The position numbers were made by a program, and so were the translations under genes. This document shows positions 1-9,181 of a DNA stretch of 62,326 nt, piece after piece. Below the pieces are notes generated by a model, which was not told the origin of the DNA, ran no database searches, and was given only the letters and a program-made list of their open reading frames with translations. Within the stretch, counting starts at the first letter, position 1. Each line of letters opens with the position of its first letter. The stretch comes from Candidatus Poribacteria bacterium (lineage in GTDB: Bacteria; Poribacteria; WGA-4E; WGA-3G): positions 1 to 62,326 of the forward strand of contig JAJEDN010000013.1 in the NCBI GenBank assembly GCA_022821495.1. Reading direction: 5' to 3'.

Positions 1-62
1 GCTTCAAGAACGACCTCCGCTTTAAACTCGGCGGTGAATCTTCTGCGTTTTCGTTTTGCCAT
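1..62 (-). CDS. IS3-family transposase OrfA, N-terminal 20 residues only
   Basis: The minus strand from 62 reads MAKRKRRRFTAEFKAEVVLE, the lysine/arginine-rich start typical of IS3/IS911 OrfA proteins, which carry a helix-turn-helix that binds the element ends. The frame runs out of the window, so completeness cannot be judged. The start is fixed by a GAAAGGAG box 7-8 bases upstream. In intact IS3 elements a frameshift product of OrfA and OrfB carries out transposition; OrfB is not visible here. Confidence 0.8.
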   Translation of the reverse strand, partial: MAKRKRRRFTAEFKAEVVLE

Positions 63-140
63 CGGTTTCTCCTTTCAGTAAGATTGTATTATAGCACAAT
101 CTTGGTTTAGACAGTGGTCTAAAAAACCGATGGCAGTACA
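1..140 (-). mobile_element. IS3-family insertion sequence, one end, cut by the window edge
   Basis: Reading the minus strand, the stretch holds an apparent IS end near 140 (TGTACTGCCATCG), a TATAAT box (88-93 on the plus strand as ATTATA), a GAAAGGAG ribosome binding site (70-77) and the start of an OrfA-type transposase. The same order and much of the same sequence recur, decayed, at 19060-19200, which supports the outer boundary near 140. The rest of the element lies outside the window. Confidence 0.75.
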
Positions 141-539
141 AAGTATATACCAACATTTTTTCGTTGTCAAGCCTAAATCAGAACCATTTATGATGGGTTA
201 TACAATTAATCAACTGAAATTTCGTATTCGGTAATGCTGGCAAACATGGCTTCTATGTCCCATTTTTCGTTTACCAATGAATTGTCCTGAAAATACTAAG
301 GTCTAAAGACACTTAAATACAACAATTTCGGGGTGTATATTACAATTTTTGCGCTGTAACTTGCATAACGGTATGATATTCAGTATAATTATAGTATTAA
401 CTTGTAAAGGAGGCGTAGATTATTCGCTACGTTTTCTAACTATACCTTTATTCTATAAACAGTTGTGTTAATTTATTACCAGGTTGTGAAATCAGTAGTG
501 AAAATCTGGCGTTTACGCCAAAATCATAAGGAAAATTGT
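141..539. other. Gene-free stretch between the IS end and the first receptor gene
   Basis: AT-rich DNA with no convincing intact gene. A minus-strand reading from about 292 to 206 gives a short in-frame tail (it includes NEKWDIEAMFASITEYE before a stop) that could be the end of a gene destroyed near the IS, but it is too short to assign. The right part contains the receptor promoter at 361-389, an unexplained AAAGGAGG (405-412) not followed by a start, and a weak CGTAG/CTACG stem in the leader. Confidence 0.5.
361..389 (+). promoter_or_regulatory. Sigma-70-type promoter for the first TonB-dependent receptor
   Basis: TTGCAT at 361-366 and TATAAT at 384-389 are separated by exactly 17 bases. 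The predicted transcript would have a leader of about 140 bases before the ATG at 540. Confidence 0.6.
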
Positions 540-3320
540 ATGTCTTACAAAAACGATATTAAACCGATCCTTTTCGTGCTTAGCATCGCTATAGGTGTTT
601 TGATGTGCACGTTTACGACAGTTATGGCGGATCAACACGCCGAACAGGCAGAGGAAGCCGAAGAAACTACGAGTGAGGCAGAAGCAACTGAAGAAGCATC
701 TGAAGCGGATGCGCCTGTCAGGCTTGAGAGCCTTGTCGTGGTAGGAACGCGCGCAAGACCGCGTTCTGTTTTAGATTCAGCAGTACCGATCGATATTGTG
801 TCAAATGAAGCCTTTGAGAAGCAGGGTGGCGCGGATCTACCCGATCTGCTGAGAACTTTAGTGCCATCTTATAACGTCAATACACAACCGATTAGCGATG
901 CGTCAACGGTCGTCCGTCCGGCGAACTTACGAGGGCTTGCCCCAGACCACACACTCGTGCTGGTCAATAACAAGCGTCGACATCGTGCCGCAGTAATTCA
1001 CTGGCTCGGAAATGGTCTGTCTGATGGCTCACAGGGACCTGACCTGGCACCTATTCCGGCAATTGCCCTGCAACAGGTAGAGGTCCTCCGTGATGGTGCC
1101 TCGGCACAATATGGGTCGGACGCTATTGCGGGTGTGATGAATTTTCGATTGAAAGACAACCATGAAGGCGGTTCGTTTGAATTCAAACCCGGTATCTATC
1201 AGCACGGCGATGGTCGACAGTTTGCGCTCGCAGGGAATATCGGTTTAGGGAATCCAGACGCGTGGAGTAGCCTCAGTTTTGAATACGGTGGTGCGGATCC
1301 GACCATCCGGTCTGTCCAACGTACGGATGCCATTAACTTGATTAACGCAGGCAATTTCAGTGTGAAAGACCCCGCGCAAATTTGGGGACAGCCGATTATT
1401 GAGAATGACATCAAATTGTTTGCCAACTACGGTGCCACCCTCACAGATGACATCGAATTCTATGGGCATGCCAACTACGCCCGCAAGCGCGTTGAAGGTG
1501 GGTTCTATTTCCGTAATCCAAACACTCGCAATGGCGTGTTTAGCCCAAGCGGGAGGGATGATACGTTGCTCGTCGGAGATTTGCGGGGTTTGACAGCCGA
1601 GATGGGAGCATGGGAAACCCGAAAGGCGGAGTGGGAAGCCGCGAATGCGGCAGCAGTGGAAGCCGGGGAGACATTTCCCGAACTGTCGCCTCACGATGCT
1701 GACGATATCCCGATAGTCAACCACGTTCCTGATCCCGAACGGTTACAAGCCGTCAAGAATGACCCGAATCTATTCAATTTCCAAGAGATGTTCCCAGGCG
1801 GATTCACACCCAGATTCGGTGCATTCATGTGGGATAGTTCCGTCGTTGTTGGCGTTAAAGGCACCGCTCTGGAAGAAGCCTTAGGCAAACCCTTAACGTG
1901 GGATTTGAGTGGCTCTTTTGGACGCAACCATGCCGATTTCTTTATTTTCAATACCGTCAATGCTTCGCTCGGCCCAGATACACCGACATATTTTGATCCG
2001 GGTGACTATATCCAGACAGATTATAACCTCAACTTCGATGTAACCTATCCGCTCAACGACATGGTGTTCCTCGCTTCTGGTTTGGAATATCGGGACGAAG
2101 GATTTGAAATCATAGAGGGTGAACGCGAGTCGCATCAGATCGGACCCCTCGCCGCGCAAGGCTTCACTGCTGCCTCCAACGGATTTTCAGGGTTCAGCCC
2201 AGTTGCGGCAGGCAAGTGGTACCGTTCCAACGTTGCGATGTATCTGGAAACCGAAATCAGACCGATTGATCCGCTCCTAATCGCGCTGGCTGTGCGTGGT
2301 GAACAATTTGAGATTTTCGGTAGCACTCTGAACTACAAAGCCGCTGCGAACTACAAGGTTACGGAAACGATGCGCTTACGCGGAAGTTATAGTAGCGGGT
2401 TCCGTGCACCGACACCCGGACAACAAAATACGTTCAACATTACCACTGAATACGATTTTGAGAAGGGTGATCTCGTTAATAAAGGCACAATTCCTTCCAC
2501 CAACCCCGCTGTCGATGTTGTGACAGGCAAGGAAGATAATTCGCTTAACCCGGAAAAATCAAATAACTTCACAGGTGGATTTACCGTCGATATTTTGGGC
2601 GTAAATTTCACGATGGACTTTTTTGATATTCGGCTGAAAGAGCGGTTATCGGTGTCACAACACTTTGCATTGACTGACTCGCAAAAGGCGCAGCTCATCG
2701 CTGAAGGTGTAACCAGCGCGGCGAATCTGGAAACATTCCAGTTCTTCATCAACGACTTCAATACCAGCACCCAAGGTATTGATACCGTCGTTACGATACC
2801 TATACCGAAAGGAAACCTCATCGCCGTGTATAACTTCACGTCAACTAAGGTTACCCATATCGTAGTCGGCGAAGAACTCATCGAATTAACTGATGAATTT
2901 GACGATCCTGATTATGCAGGTTGGGATGGTGCCACACTGGACGCGCATCGAAGAAGGGAACTGCAAGAGAATTTACCCAAACACCGCGCCAGCCTGACCG
3001 GCGTTTACTCCATAACGGATGACTGGGGAGTGCTCGGGCGCGCCAGCTATTTCAGCGGTTGGTTCGATTCTGAAGATTACTTACAGAATCCAAGTGTGGA
3101 AGGTACTGGAGAATACACTGGAAAGGTTATTTTCGACCTGGAAACCACTTACACCGTGGGCGGCGGATTGGCACTCACGCTCGGTGGAAGAAATATCCTG
3201 GATACCTATCCCGATGAAAATCCAAATGGTGCTGATTCTGTCGGCAACAAATATGGTCAGTTCAGTCCCTTCGGTTTTGATGGGGCATACTGGTATGCCA
3301 AAGTCGGATACAGTTTCTAA
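540..3320 (+). CDS. TonB-dependent outer-membrane receptor, first of a tandem pair
   Basis: Outer-membrane beta-barrel receptor expected to import a scarce ligand (metal chelate, cofactor or carbohydrate) using TonB energy. The product is 926 residues from the ATG at 540, chosen because AAGGA lies just upstream and a signal peptide follows at once (hydrophobic stretch about residues 9-30, ending near MADQ). An acidic Glu/Ala-rich linker leads to the plug domain, which contains VVVGTRARP, the DLPDLLR helix, RGLAPDHTLVLVN and the typical VEVLRDGASAQYGSDAIAG. The barrel follows and ends in YAKVGYSF with a terminal Phe, the usual signal for outer-membrane insertion. The ligand cannot be told from sequence. 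A closely similar copy follows at 3430 after a terminator-like hairpin, so the two may be separately expressed. Confidence 0.92.
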   Translation: MSYKNDIKPILFVLSIAIGVLMCTFTTVMADQHAEQAEEAEETTSEAEATEEASEADAPVRLESLVVVGTRARPRSVLDSAVPIDIVSNEAFEKQGGADLPDLLRTLVPSYNVNTQPISDASTVVRPANLRGLAPDHTLVLVNNKRRHRAAVIHWLGNGLSDGSQGPDLAPIPAIALQQVEVLRDGASAQYGSDAIAGVMNFRLKDNHEGGSFEFKPGIYQHGDGRQFALAGNIGLGNPDAWSSLSFEYGGADPTIRSVQRTDAINLINAGNFSVKDPAQIWGQPIIENDIKLFANYGATLTDDIEFYGHANYARKRVEGGFYFRNPNTRNGVFSPSGRDDTLLVGDLRGLTAEMGAWETRKAEWEAANAAAVEAGETFPELSPHDADDIPIVNHVPDPERLQAVKNDPNLFNFQEMFPGGFTPRFGAFMWDSSVVVGVKGTALEEALGKPLTWDLSGSFGRNHADFFIFNTVNASLGPDTPTYFDPGDYIQTDYNLNFDVTYPLNDMVFLASGLEYRDEGFEIIEGERESHQIGPLAAQGFTAASNGFSGFSPVAAGKWYRSNVAMYLETEIRPIDPLLIALAVRGEQFEIFGSTLNYKAAANYKVTETMRLRGSYSSGFRAPTPGQQNTFNITTEYDFEKGDLVNKGTIPSTNPAVDVVTGKEDNSLNPEKSNNFTGGFTVDILGVNFTMDFFDIRLKERLSVSQHFALTDSQKAQLIAEGVTSAANLETFQFFINDFNTSTQGIDTVVTIPIPKGNLIAVYNFTSTKVTHIVVGEELIELTDEFDDPDYAGWDGATLDAHRRRELQENLPKHRASLTGVYSITDDWGVLGRASYFSGWFDSEDYLQNPSVEGTGEYTGKVIFDLETTYTVGGGLALTLGGRNILDTYPDENPNGADSVGNKYGQFSPFGFDGAYWYAKVGYSF

Positions 3321-3337
3321 AACCACAACCACTTATA

Positions 3338-3362
3338 AAGGCACGGTTCTCAACCGTGCCTT
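3338..3362 (+). terminator. Terminator-like hairpin between the two receptors
   Basis: A perfect 11-bp stem, AAGGCACGGTT / AACCGTGCCTT, with a CTC loop, starts 17 bases after the first receptor's stop and is followed by a short T-rich tail. It could terminate or attenuate transcription before the second receptor. Confidence 0.7.
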
Positions 3363-3429
3363 CTTACTTTGCATCAACCCTCCTAATAAACAGGCGTATT
3401 TATCATTGCGAAAATAAGGAGTTTTATTT

Positions 3430-6129
3430 ATGAAAGTCGCACTTAATTTTCAAATGATGCTGCTTCTGGTATATATCGTTATCGCAGTCTTTATAGGTTT
3501 AGCACCAGTAGCAATAGCGCAGGAGAATGGTGAAGAAGGTTCAGAAACGGAAACAGAATCAAGTAGCGAAAATATTGTAACGCTTGAAGGTATAGTCGTC
3601 GTAGGAACGCGTGCGAAACCACATTCGATTCTTGAATCTGCGGTGCCTATTGATGTTTTGCCGAGTGAAGATTTCGTCAAACAAGGGAACACCGATTTAC
3701 CTGACCTGTTGAGAAACTTAGTGCCATCTTACAATGTCAATGCACAACCGATTGCTGATGCGGCTACTGTCGTTCGCCCAGCAAATCTACGAGGATTGGC
3801 ACCAGACCACACGTTACTGCTGGTTAATGGCAAACGTCGTCACCGTGCCTCCGTGATTGCTTGGCTCGGAAATGGATTGTCTGATGGCGCGCAAGGTGCT
3901 GACCTCTCTCCTATCCCTTCCATCGCCCTGAAGCAGGTGGAGGTGCTACGAGACGGCGCATCGGCACAGTACGGTTCCGATGCGATCGCAGGGGTCATGA
4001 ATCTGCAGCTCAAGGACAATTATGAAGGCGGATCTTTTGCAATCAAACCCGGTATTTTCCAAGCGGGTGATGGTCTCACGTATGCTTTCGCAGGTAATAT
4101 CGGTTTGGGATATGAGGACCTTTGGACGAATCTTAGTGTAGAATACGGTGGCATGAATGAGACGGATCGCTCCGTACAGCGAGATGATGCTACCGCACTC
4201 ATAGATGCTGGAAATACAGACGTCGCGGATCCCGCTCAACCGTGGGGACACCCTACTATTAGGAACGACATCAAACTTTTTGCGAACTACGGTGCAAGTA
4301 TTACCGATACTATTGAGTTCTACGGGCATGCGAATTACGCTCAGAAGGAAGTTGAAGGGGGATTCTACTTCCGAAATCCCAATACTCGACCCGCGGTCTT
4401 CAGTAACGATGATGGAGCAACTCTGCTTGTTGGGGATTTGCGAGACTTAACAGCGGAAATGGCGGATTGGGGAGCTCGGAAGGCAGCAGCGGAAGCTGCT
4501 GAAGAAGAATTTGCCGAACTATCGCCTCACGATGCTGACGATATCCCGATAACCAACCATGTTCCTGATCCTGAACGGTTACAAACCGTCAAGAATGACC
4601 CGAATCTATTCACATTCCAAGAACTCTTTCCCGGTGGGTTTACGCCTCGCTTCGGGGCAGACACGCAGGATGCCTCACTCCTCGTTGGAGTGAAAGGGAC
4701 GGTTGTGGAAGATTTGGGATGGGATTTAAGTGCTTCCTATGGACGACATGCCTCTAACTTCTTTATCAAAAATACGGTCAATGCCTCTCTCGGCCCAGAT
4801 ACACCGACTGAATTTGACCCGGGTGATTATATCCAAGCGGACACGAATATTAATCTTGACTTAACCTATCCGCTACACGATATGGTGTTTCTCGCTTCTG
4901 GTGTGGAATACCGAACAGAAACTTTTGAAATTGTGCAGGGACAAATTGAGTCTTGGGAAATCGGCCCGCTGGCAAGCCAAGGATTTAGTTCAGGTTCTAA
5001 CGGATTCCCCGGTTTCAGTGATATTGCCGAGGGGAGTTGGACCCGAGCTAACTTTGCTGGCTATTTGGAAAGTCAGTTGAGACCTTTGGACTTTTGGACG
5101 GTGAGTGCTGCGGTCCGCGGTGAATATTTCGACGATTTTGGAAGCACAATTAACTATAAAGTCGCAACAAACTACGGCATCGCCGATACGCTTAAAGAAC
5201 TGCTTTCGATTGATCCGATTGTTGACTTAAGGGCGCGCGGGAGTTACAGCACCGGTTTCAGAGCACCGACACCCGGACAGCAAAACGCCTTTAACGTCAC
5301 AACGGAATTCGGTGAAAACAATACATTGGTCAATAAAGGGACAATTCCTTCTACACACGCTGCCGCAAGTTTGGTGGGTGGCAAAGCACTTGAACCAGAA
5401 AAGTCGAAGAACTTCACCGTTGGAACAGTTATCAGTCATGTCATTGCGAGTATCACGGTTGACTATTTCAATATCAAGGTAGAGGATCGGTTAGCCCCGA
5501 CAAAAGATTTCCAGCGCGGTAAAGATATCACGGAGACACAAATTCAGCAGCTCGTGGCTGAAGGTATTACGAGTGCGGGCAACCTACAAGAATTCCGGTT
5601 CTTTACCAATGAATTTGAGACGAGCACCCAAGGGATTGATGTGATTCTCACTGCCCCAATACTCGAAGGTGCGCTGAGTCTCGCTTATAACTACACGCGG
5701 ACTACAGTAACCGAACGTAATCCTGAAATCCTTGACGACACACGCGTCCGGCTATTGGAGGAAGGTGTCCCTCGTCATCGCGGAAATGTGACCTTAACAC
5801 AAGCCATCGGTGATAATTTAGACCTATTGGGACGGGTCAATTATTATGGACCTTGGTATGAGAACGCTGTAGGTGCACAAACTTACAGCGATGCTTTTTT
5901 AGTTGATCTTGAAGTCAGTTATGCAGTCATCGAGAACTTAGGCATCACAATTGGTGTGAATAATGTTCTCAATGTTGAACCGGATAATATTACTTCCGCA
6001 GAGGGACCTGACGTGCCCTTTGATATTAAAGAATTTCCAGCCAGAATCGTTGGCAGGCCCTTTGGTGAGTATAGTCCCTATGGGTTTGGCGGCGCGTTCT
6101 GGTATACCAAAGTCGGTTATAGTTTTTAG
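3430..6129 (+). CDS. TonB-dependent outer-membrane receptor, second of a tandem pair
   Basis: Paralogue of the preceding receptor, 899 residues, with the same order of parts: signal peptide (hydrophobic core about residues 10-28, ending near AIAQ), short acidic linker, plug with VVVGTRAKP and VEVLRDGASAQYGSDAIAG, and a long barrel ending in YTKVGYSF. AAGGAG lies 8 bases before the ATG. The plug and a central barrel segment (about 4518-4630) are far more similar to the first copy than the rest, as expected if selection or gene conversion keeps parts alike while extracellular loops diverge. Shared architecture suggests related but not identical ligands. No biosynthetic or inner-membrane transport partner is adjacent; the downstream binding lipoprotein lacks permease neighbours. 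Confidence 0.92.
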   Translation: MKVALNFQMMLLLVYIVIAVFIGLAPVAIAQENGEEGSETETESSSENIVTLEGIVVVGTRAKPHSILESAVPIDVLPSEDFVKQGNTDLPDLLRNLVPSYNVNAQPIADAATVVRPANLRGLAPDHTLLLVNGKRRHRASVIAWLGNGLSDGAQGADLSPIPSIALKQVEVLRDGASAQYGSDAIAGVMNLQLKDNYEGGSFAIKPGIFQAGDGLTYAFAGNIGLGYEDLWTNLSVEYGGMNETDRSVQRDDATALIDAGNTDVADPAQPWGHPTIRNDIKLFANYGASITDTIEFYGHANYAQKEVEGGFYFRNPNTRPAVFSNDDGATLLVGDLRDLTAEMADWGARKAAAEAAEEEFAELSPHDADDIPITNHVPDPERLQTVKNDPNLFTFQELFPGGFTPRFGADTQDASLLVGVKGTVVEDLGWDLSASYGRHASNFFIKNTVNASLGPDTPTEFDPGDYIQADTNINLDLTYPLHDMVFLASGVEYRTETFEIVQGQIESWEIGPLASQGFSSGSNGFPGFSDIAEGSWTRANFAGYLESQLRPLDFWTVSAAVRGEYFDDFGSTINYKVATNYGIADTLKELLSIDPIVDLRARGSYSTGFRAPTPGQQNAFNVTTEFGENNTLVNKGTIPSTHAAASLVGGKALEPEKSKNFTVGTVISHVIASITVDYFNIKVEDRLAPTKDFQRGKDITETQIQQLVAEGITSAGNLQEFRFFTNEFETSTQGIDVILTAPILEGALSLAYNYTRTTVTERNPEILDDTRVRLLEEGVPRHRGNVTLTQAIGDNLDLLGRVNYYGPWYENAVGAQTYSDAFLVDLEVSYAVIENLGITIGVNNVLNVEPDNITSAEGPDVPFDIKEFPARIVGRPFGEYSPYGFGGAFWYTKVGYSF

Positions 6130-6224
6130 GAATCATGTGGCTTTTAGCTTGGGTTAAAAAGCGGTTTCCAGCTGCTTCCTAACGTAAATCGGAAATCTTC
6201 ATACTATTTTAATGGAAGAGAAAA

Positions 6225-7403
6225 ATGCTTAGATATATAACTATTTTTGGAATTTTCATCTTATTCTTCTTAATGAGCGTTTTCTTTTTAAGTTGCAATC
6301 GTGTTCAACAAGCCGTTACTCCTGACGGATCGGAAATCCTTGATGATAAAGAGACCATCAAAATCGGTTTCATTTATAGTCCACCTGACCCGGGAACGAC
6401 TCGGAATGGTACTGAGTTAGCAATTGCCCTCGCAAACGAGACAGGTGGAATCAACGGGCAACCGATAGAACTTCTCATTAGAGACGATAAGCGAGATGTC
6501 TTACTCAGCGTTCAACACGCGGAGGCATTGATTGCTGGAGGCGTGTCAGCAATTATAGGGCCTGATTACAGTACGTTAGCTCTGGAGGTCGGAGCGGTTG
6601 CCCAACGACACGGCATCCCTATGATAACCACTTACCCAACGAACCCAGACGTTCCTCGAAATGGGAACTTTTCATTTATGGGTGCCTACATTGATCCTTA
6701 TCAGGCGGGTATAATGGCAGAATTTGCCATCCAAGAATTGGGAGTGTTAACAGCCGCAGTCCTTACGGAAACAGGGAACGCCTACTCAGAAGGATTATCG
6801 AATGTTTTCGTTGAAGACTTTACTGCACAAGGAGGCACGGTTGTTATCCATCAATTTTACGAGACAGGCACCACAGATTTTACCCAGCAATTGCTGGCGA
6901 TTGCTGCTGTTGAACCGACCGTTGATGTCGTCTTTTTGCCGGGCTTGGGCTCTGAATTCCCATTGGCGGTTAAGCAGGCAAAATCTGACAATATAGGCAT
7001 CCTTGCTATCTTTCTCGGCGGCGATGGCTGGGATCGACCCGATTTAGTTGAAATCGGTGGGATGGCACTTGAAGGTAGTTTCTTCGCGAACCATTTTTCA
7101 TCCGACGGTCAATTAAGCGAAACAGCACGTCAATTTGTTGACGCTTACACCGAAAAATACGGCATCGCACCCGATGGCCCCGCAGCACTCGGATACGATG
7201 CTGCTACCATTCTCATTGAGGCAATACGCCGAACAACTGACCTAACTCCCGCTGCGATTCGAGATCAAATTGAGGCGACTCAGGACTACAGAGGCGTAAC
7301 GATATTATCCCATTTTGACGAAAATCGGCATGCAGTTATGAGTCTTGTTATCAATACTGTCAAAGATGGAAAGATACAGTTCCATCAATTGATTATCCCA
7401 TAA
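6225..7403 (+). CDS. Branched-chain-amino-acid-type periplasmic binding lipoprotein (Peripla_BP_6)
   Basis: Solute-binding protein of the LivJ-like class, 392 residues, normally delivering amino acids, amides or related small molecules to an ABC importer. The N-terminus is a lipoprotein signal: hydrophobic stretch then FLSC, with Cys25-26 region as the lipidation site. The mature part starts with TIKIGFIYSPPDPG and has the family layout: GTELAIALANETGGING, then AIIGPDYSTLALEVGAVAQRHGIPMIT, then the C-terminal lobe with ALGYDAATILIEAI. No LivFGHM-type permease or ATPase genes lie nearby, so it either works with a transporter encoded elsewhere or serves as a sensor. Its start (hydrophobic, Cys, then RVQ) resembles the BMP lipoprotein at 53027. 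Confidence 0.88.
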   Translation: MLRYITIFGIFILFFLMSVFFLSCNRVQQAVTPDGSEILDDKETIKIGFIYSPPDPGTTRNGTELAIALANETGGINGQPIELLIRDDKRDVLLSVQHAEALIAGGVSAIIGPDYSTLALEVGAVAQRHGIPMITTYPTNPDVPRNGNFSFMGAYIDPYQAGIMAEFAIQELGVLTAAVLTETGNAYSEGLSNVFVEDFTAQGGTVVIHQFYETGTTDFTQQLLAIAAVEPTVDVVFLPGLGSEFPLAVKQAKSDNIGILAIFLGGDGWDRPDLVEIGGMALEGSFFANHFSSDGQLSETARQFVDAYTEKYGIAPDGPAALGYDAATILIEAIRRTTDLTPAAIRDQIEATQDYRGVTILSHFDENRHAVMSLVINTVKDGKIQFHQLIIP

Positions 7404-7423
7404 TACTTAGGAATTATAAAACG

Positions 7424-7441
7424 CGAGGTACCTGGACCTCG
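7424..7441 (+). terminator. Short hairpin after the binding lipoprotein gene
   Basis: CGAGGT / ACCTCG stem of 6 bp with a 6-base loop, followed by an AT-rich tail (GTAAATTTCT). It lies between the lipoprotein stop and the methyltransferase start. Weak as a terminator; it may only attenuate. Confidence 0.35.
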
Positions 7442-7470
7442 TAAATTTCTCGAAAGTGAGGTAAATTAGA

Positions 7471-8307
7471 ATGAGCAATCAGAACAGAGATGCTGAATAC
7501 ACAATGGGGCGCAGTGAGGAAGAGACCCAACGCTTAATCGAACAATCGCAGCTTTATGACGATGTGACACGCCGTTTCTTTCTCAGAAGCGGTATCGCTA
7601 AGGGCATGAAAGTCCTTGATGTCGGTAGTGGTGCAGGGGATGTCGCGCTTACGATCGCCGAATTCGTAGGCCCCGAAGGAAACGTCGTTGGTGTAGATGT
7701 CAACCCAGATGTTCTCAAAACCGCACAAGAACGCGCCGAGGCTGCTGGCTTTACAAACACGGAATTCATCGCCGGTGATGTGCGAACGCTTGAACTTCCA
7801 GACGACTTTGATGCCATCGTCGGTAGACTTGTCCTGCTCTATATGGCGGACCCAGCAGATGCACTGAGGCATTTGGCAACGCGCCTGCGCCCGGGCGGAA
7901 TTATCGCCTTTCAGGATACTGAACTCGCGCTCTACCGGACGGTTATACATCCCGATACACCTTTGATAAACCAATTGGTTGAATGGGGACTCACAGTGTT
8001 TGAACGTTCAGGTGCACATCTCAACATGGGTATGGAACTTTACCGGGTATTCGTTGAGGCAGGTTTGCCCGAACCTACCTTACACTTTGAGGCACCCATG
8101 GGCGGTCCTGAGGGCTGGCCTGGGTTTGAGTATCTTGCGAACAGTTTTCGGAGCCTCGTTCCGCTCATGGAAGCGTATGGCATCGCAACAACTGAAGATA
8201 TAGATATTGATACACTCGCAGATCGGATTCAAGCGGAAGTCACGACATCAAAACGACCGCTCCTATTGCCACCGCACATTACTGCGTATGCCTCCCTACC
8301 GACATAA
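7471..8307 (+). CDS. Class I SAM-dependent methyltransferase, first of a tandem pair
   Basis: Rossmann-fold methyltransferase of 278 residues. Motif I is VLDVGSGAGDVAL (about residues 44-56), followed by the acidic residue that holds the SAM ribose in VVGVDVNPDVL and a motif near AGDVRTLELPDDFDA. The N-terminal part (RSEEETQRLIEQSQLYDDVTRR) is typical of ubiquinone/menaquinone-methyltransferase-like (UbiE/Methyltransf_11, Methyltransf_31) proteins of unknown substrate. Cytoplasmic, no signal peptide. The next gene is a paralogue starting 13 bases after this stop, so the pair is probably one transcript. The substrate is not predictable. Confidence 0.85.
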   Translation: MSNQNRDAEYTMGRSEEETQRLIEQSQLYDDVTRRFFLRSGIAKGMKVLDVGSGAGDVALTIAEFVGPEGNVVGVDVNPDVLKTAQERAEAAGFTNTEFIAGDVRTLELPDDFDAIVGRLVLLYMADPADALRHLATRLRPGGIIAFQDTELALYRTVIHPDTPLINQLVEWGLTVFERSGAHLNMGMELYRVFVEAGLPEPTLHFEAPMGGPEGWPGFEYLANSFRSLVPLMEAYGIATTEDIDIDTLADRIQAEVTTSKRPLLLPPHITAYASLPT

Positions 8308-8320
8308 AAGGCGGACATGT

Positions 8321-9181
8321 ATGGCGAAAAATTACACAGAACACTTGCACGCCTCAAAGAGCGATGCCACCTATACGTTAGGGCGCACTTCCCACGAAAC
8401 AAACCGCCTCATAGAACAGTCGAGAATCTATGGAGAATCGACACGCCGTCTTTGTAAGCGGGCGGGTATTTCAAAGGGAATGCGGGTGCTTGAGATCGGT
8501 AGTGGTGCAGGTGATGTGGCACTTATGCTCGCTGAACTCGTCGGACCAACCGGGCAGATCGTTGGTGTGGATATCAACGCGGAAATCCTTGACACAGCAC
8601 GCCAGCGCGCAATAAATACTGGTCTACACAACCTTGAATTCATTGCTGGTGATGCGCGATCCCTCACATTCTCAGACACATTTGATGCGGTCATCGGACG
8701 GTTCGTATTGATGTATATGGCGGATCCGGGAAAGGCATTCTCTCAGTTGATAACACACCTAAAACCGGGTGGTATCGCTGCGTTTCAAGAGCCAGAGTAT
8801 ACGCTCTATCCTGCCTTCTTACACCCTGATACACCTCTTATGAATCAACTGATCACATGGGTTTTGGATGTGTTTAAGCATTCTGGGGCACACCTCAACG
8901 CGGGCATAGGACTTTATCAGGCTTTTGTGGACGCAGGCTTACCACCACCGACGATGCACCTCGAGTCTCCGATCGGTGCCGAAAAAACATGGGCTGGTTA
9001 CCGATACATGGCAACTATCTTTCAAAGCCTCCTTCCACTCCTCGAAAAGTATGGACTTGCTACAATGGAGCAGGTGGAGATCGATACGTTAGTCGAACGA
9101 ATTCGGCAGGAGGTTCTCACATCAAAACGTCCATTTTTCCTACCACTGCACGTAACAGCATATTCAACGCTCCCAATCTAA
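8321..9181 (+). CDS. Class I SAM-dependent methyltransferase, second of a tandem pair
   Basis: Paralogue of the preceding gene, 286 residues from the ATG at 8321, which follows an AAAAGGCGGAC box; an upstream in-frame ATG at 8207 would run through the previous gene and is unlikely. Motif I is VLEIGSGAGDVAL, then IVGVDINAEIL and AGDARSLTF. The two proteins share the opening TxGRxxHET/EET...RLIEQS segment, the RFVLMYMADPGKAF region and the closing TSKRPFFLP..TAY. Likely from tandem duplication and probably acting on related substrates. Function beyond methyl transfer is unknown. Confidence 0.85.
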   Translation: MAKNYTEHLHASKSDATYTLGRTSHETNRLIEQSRIYGESTRRLCKRAGISKGMRVLEIGSGAGDVALMLAELVGPTGQIVGVDINAEILDTARQRAINTGLHNLEFIAGDARSLTFSDTFDAVIGRFVLMYMADPGKAFSQLITHLKPGGIAAFQEPEYTLYPAFLHPDTPLMNQLITWVLDVFKHSGAHLNAGIGLYQAFVDAGLPPPTMHLESPIGAEKTWAGYRYMATIFQSLLPLLEKYGLATMEQVEIDTLVERIRQEVLTSKRPFFLPLHVTAYSTLPI

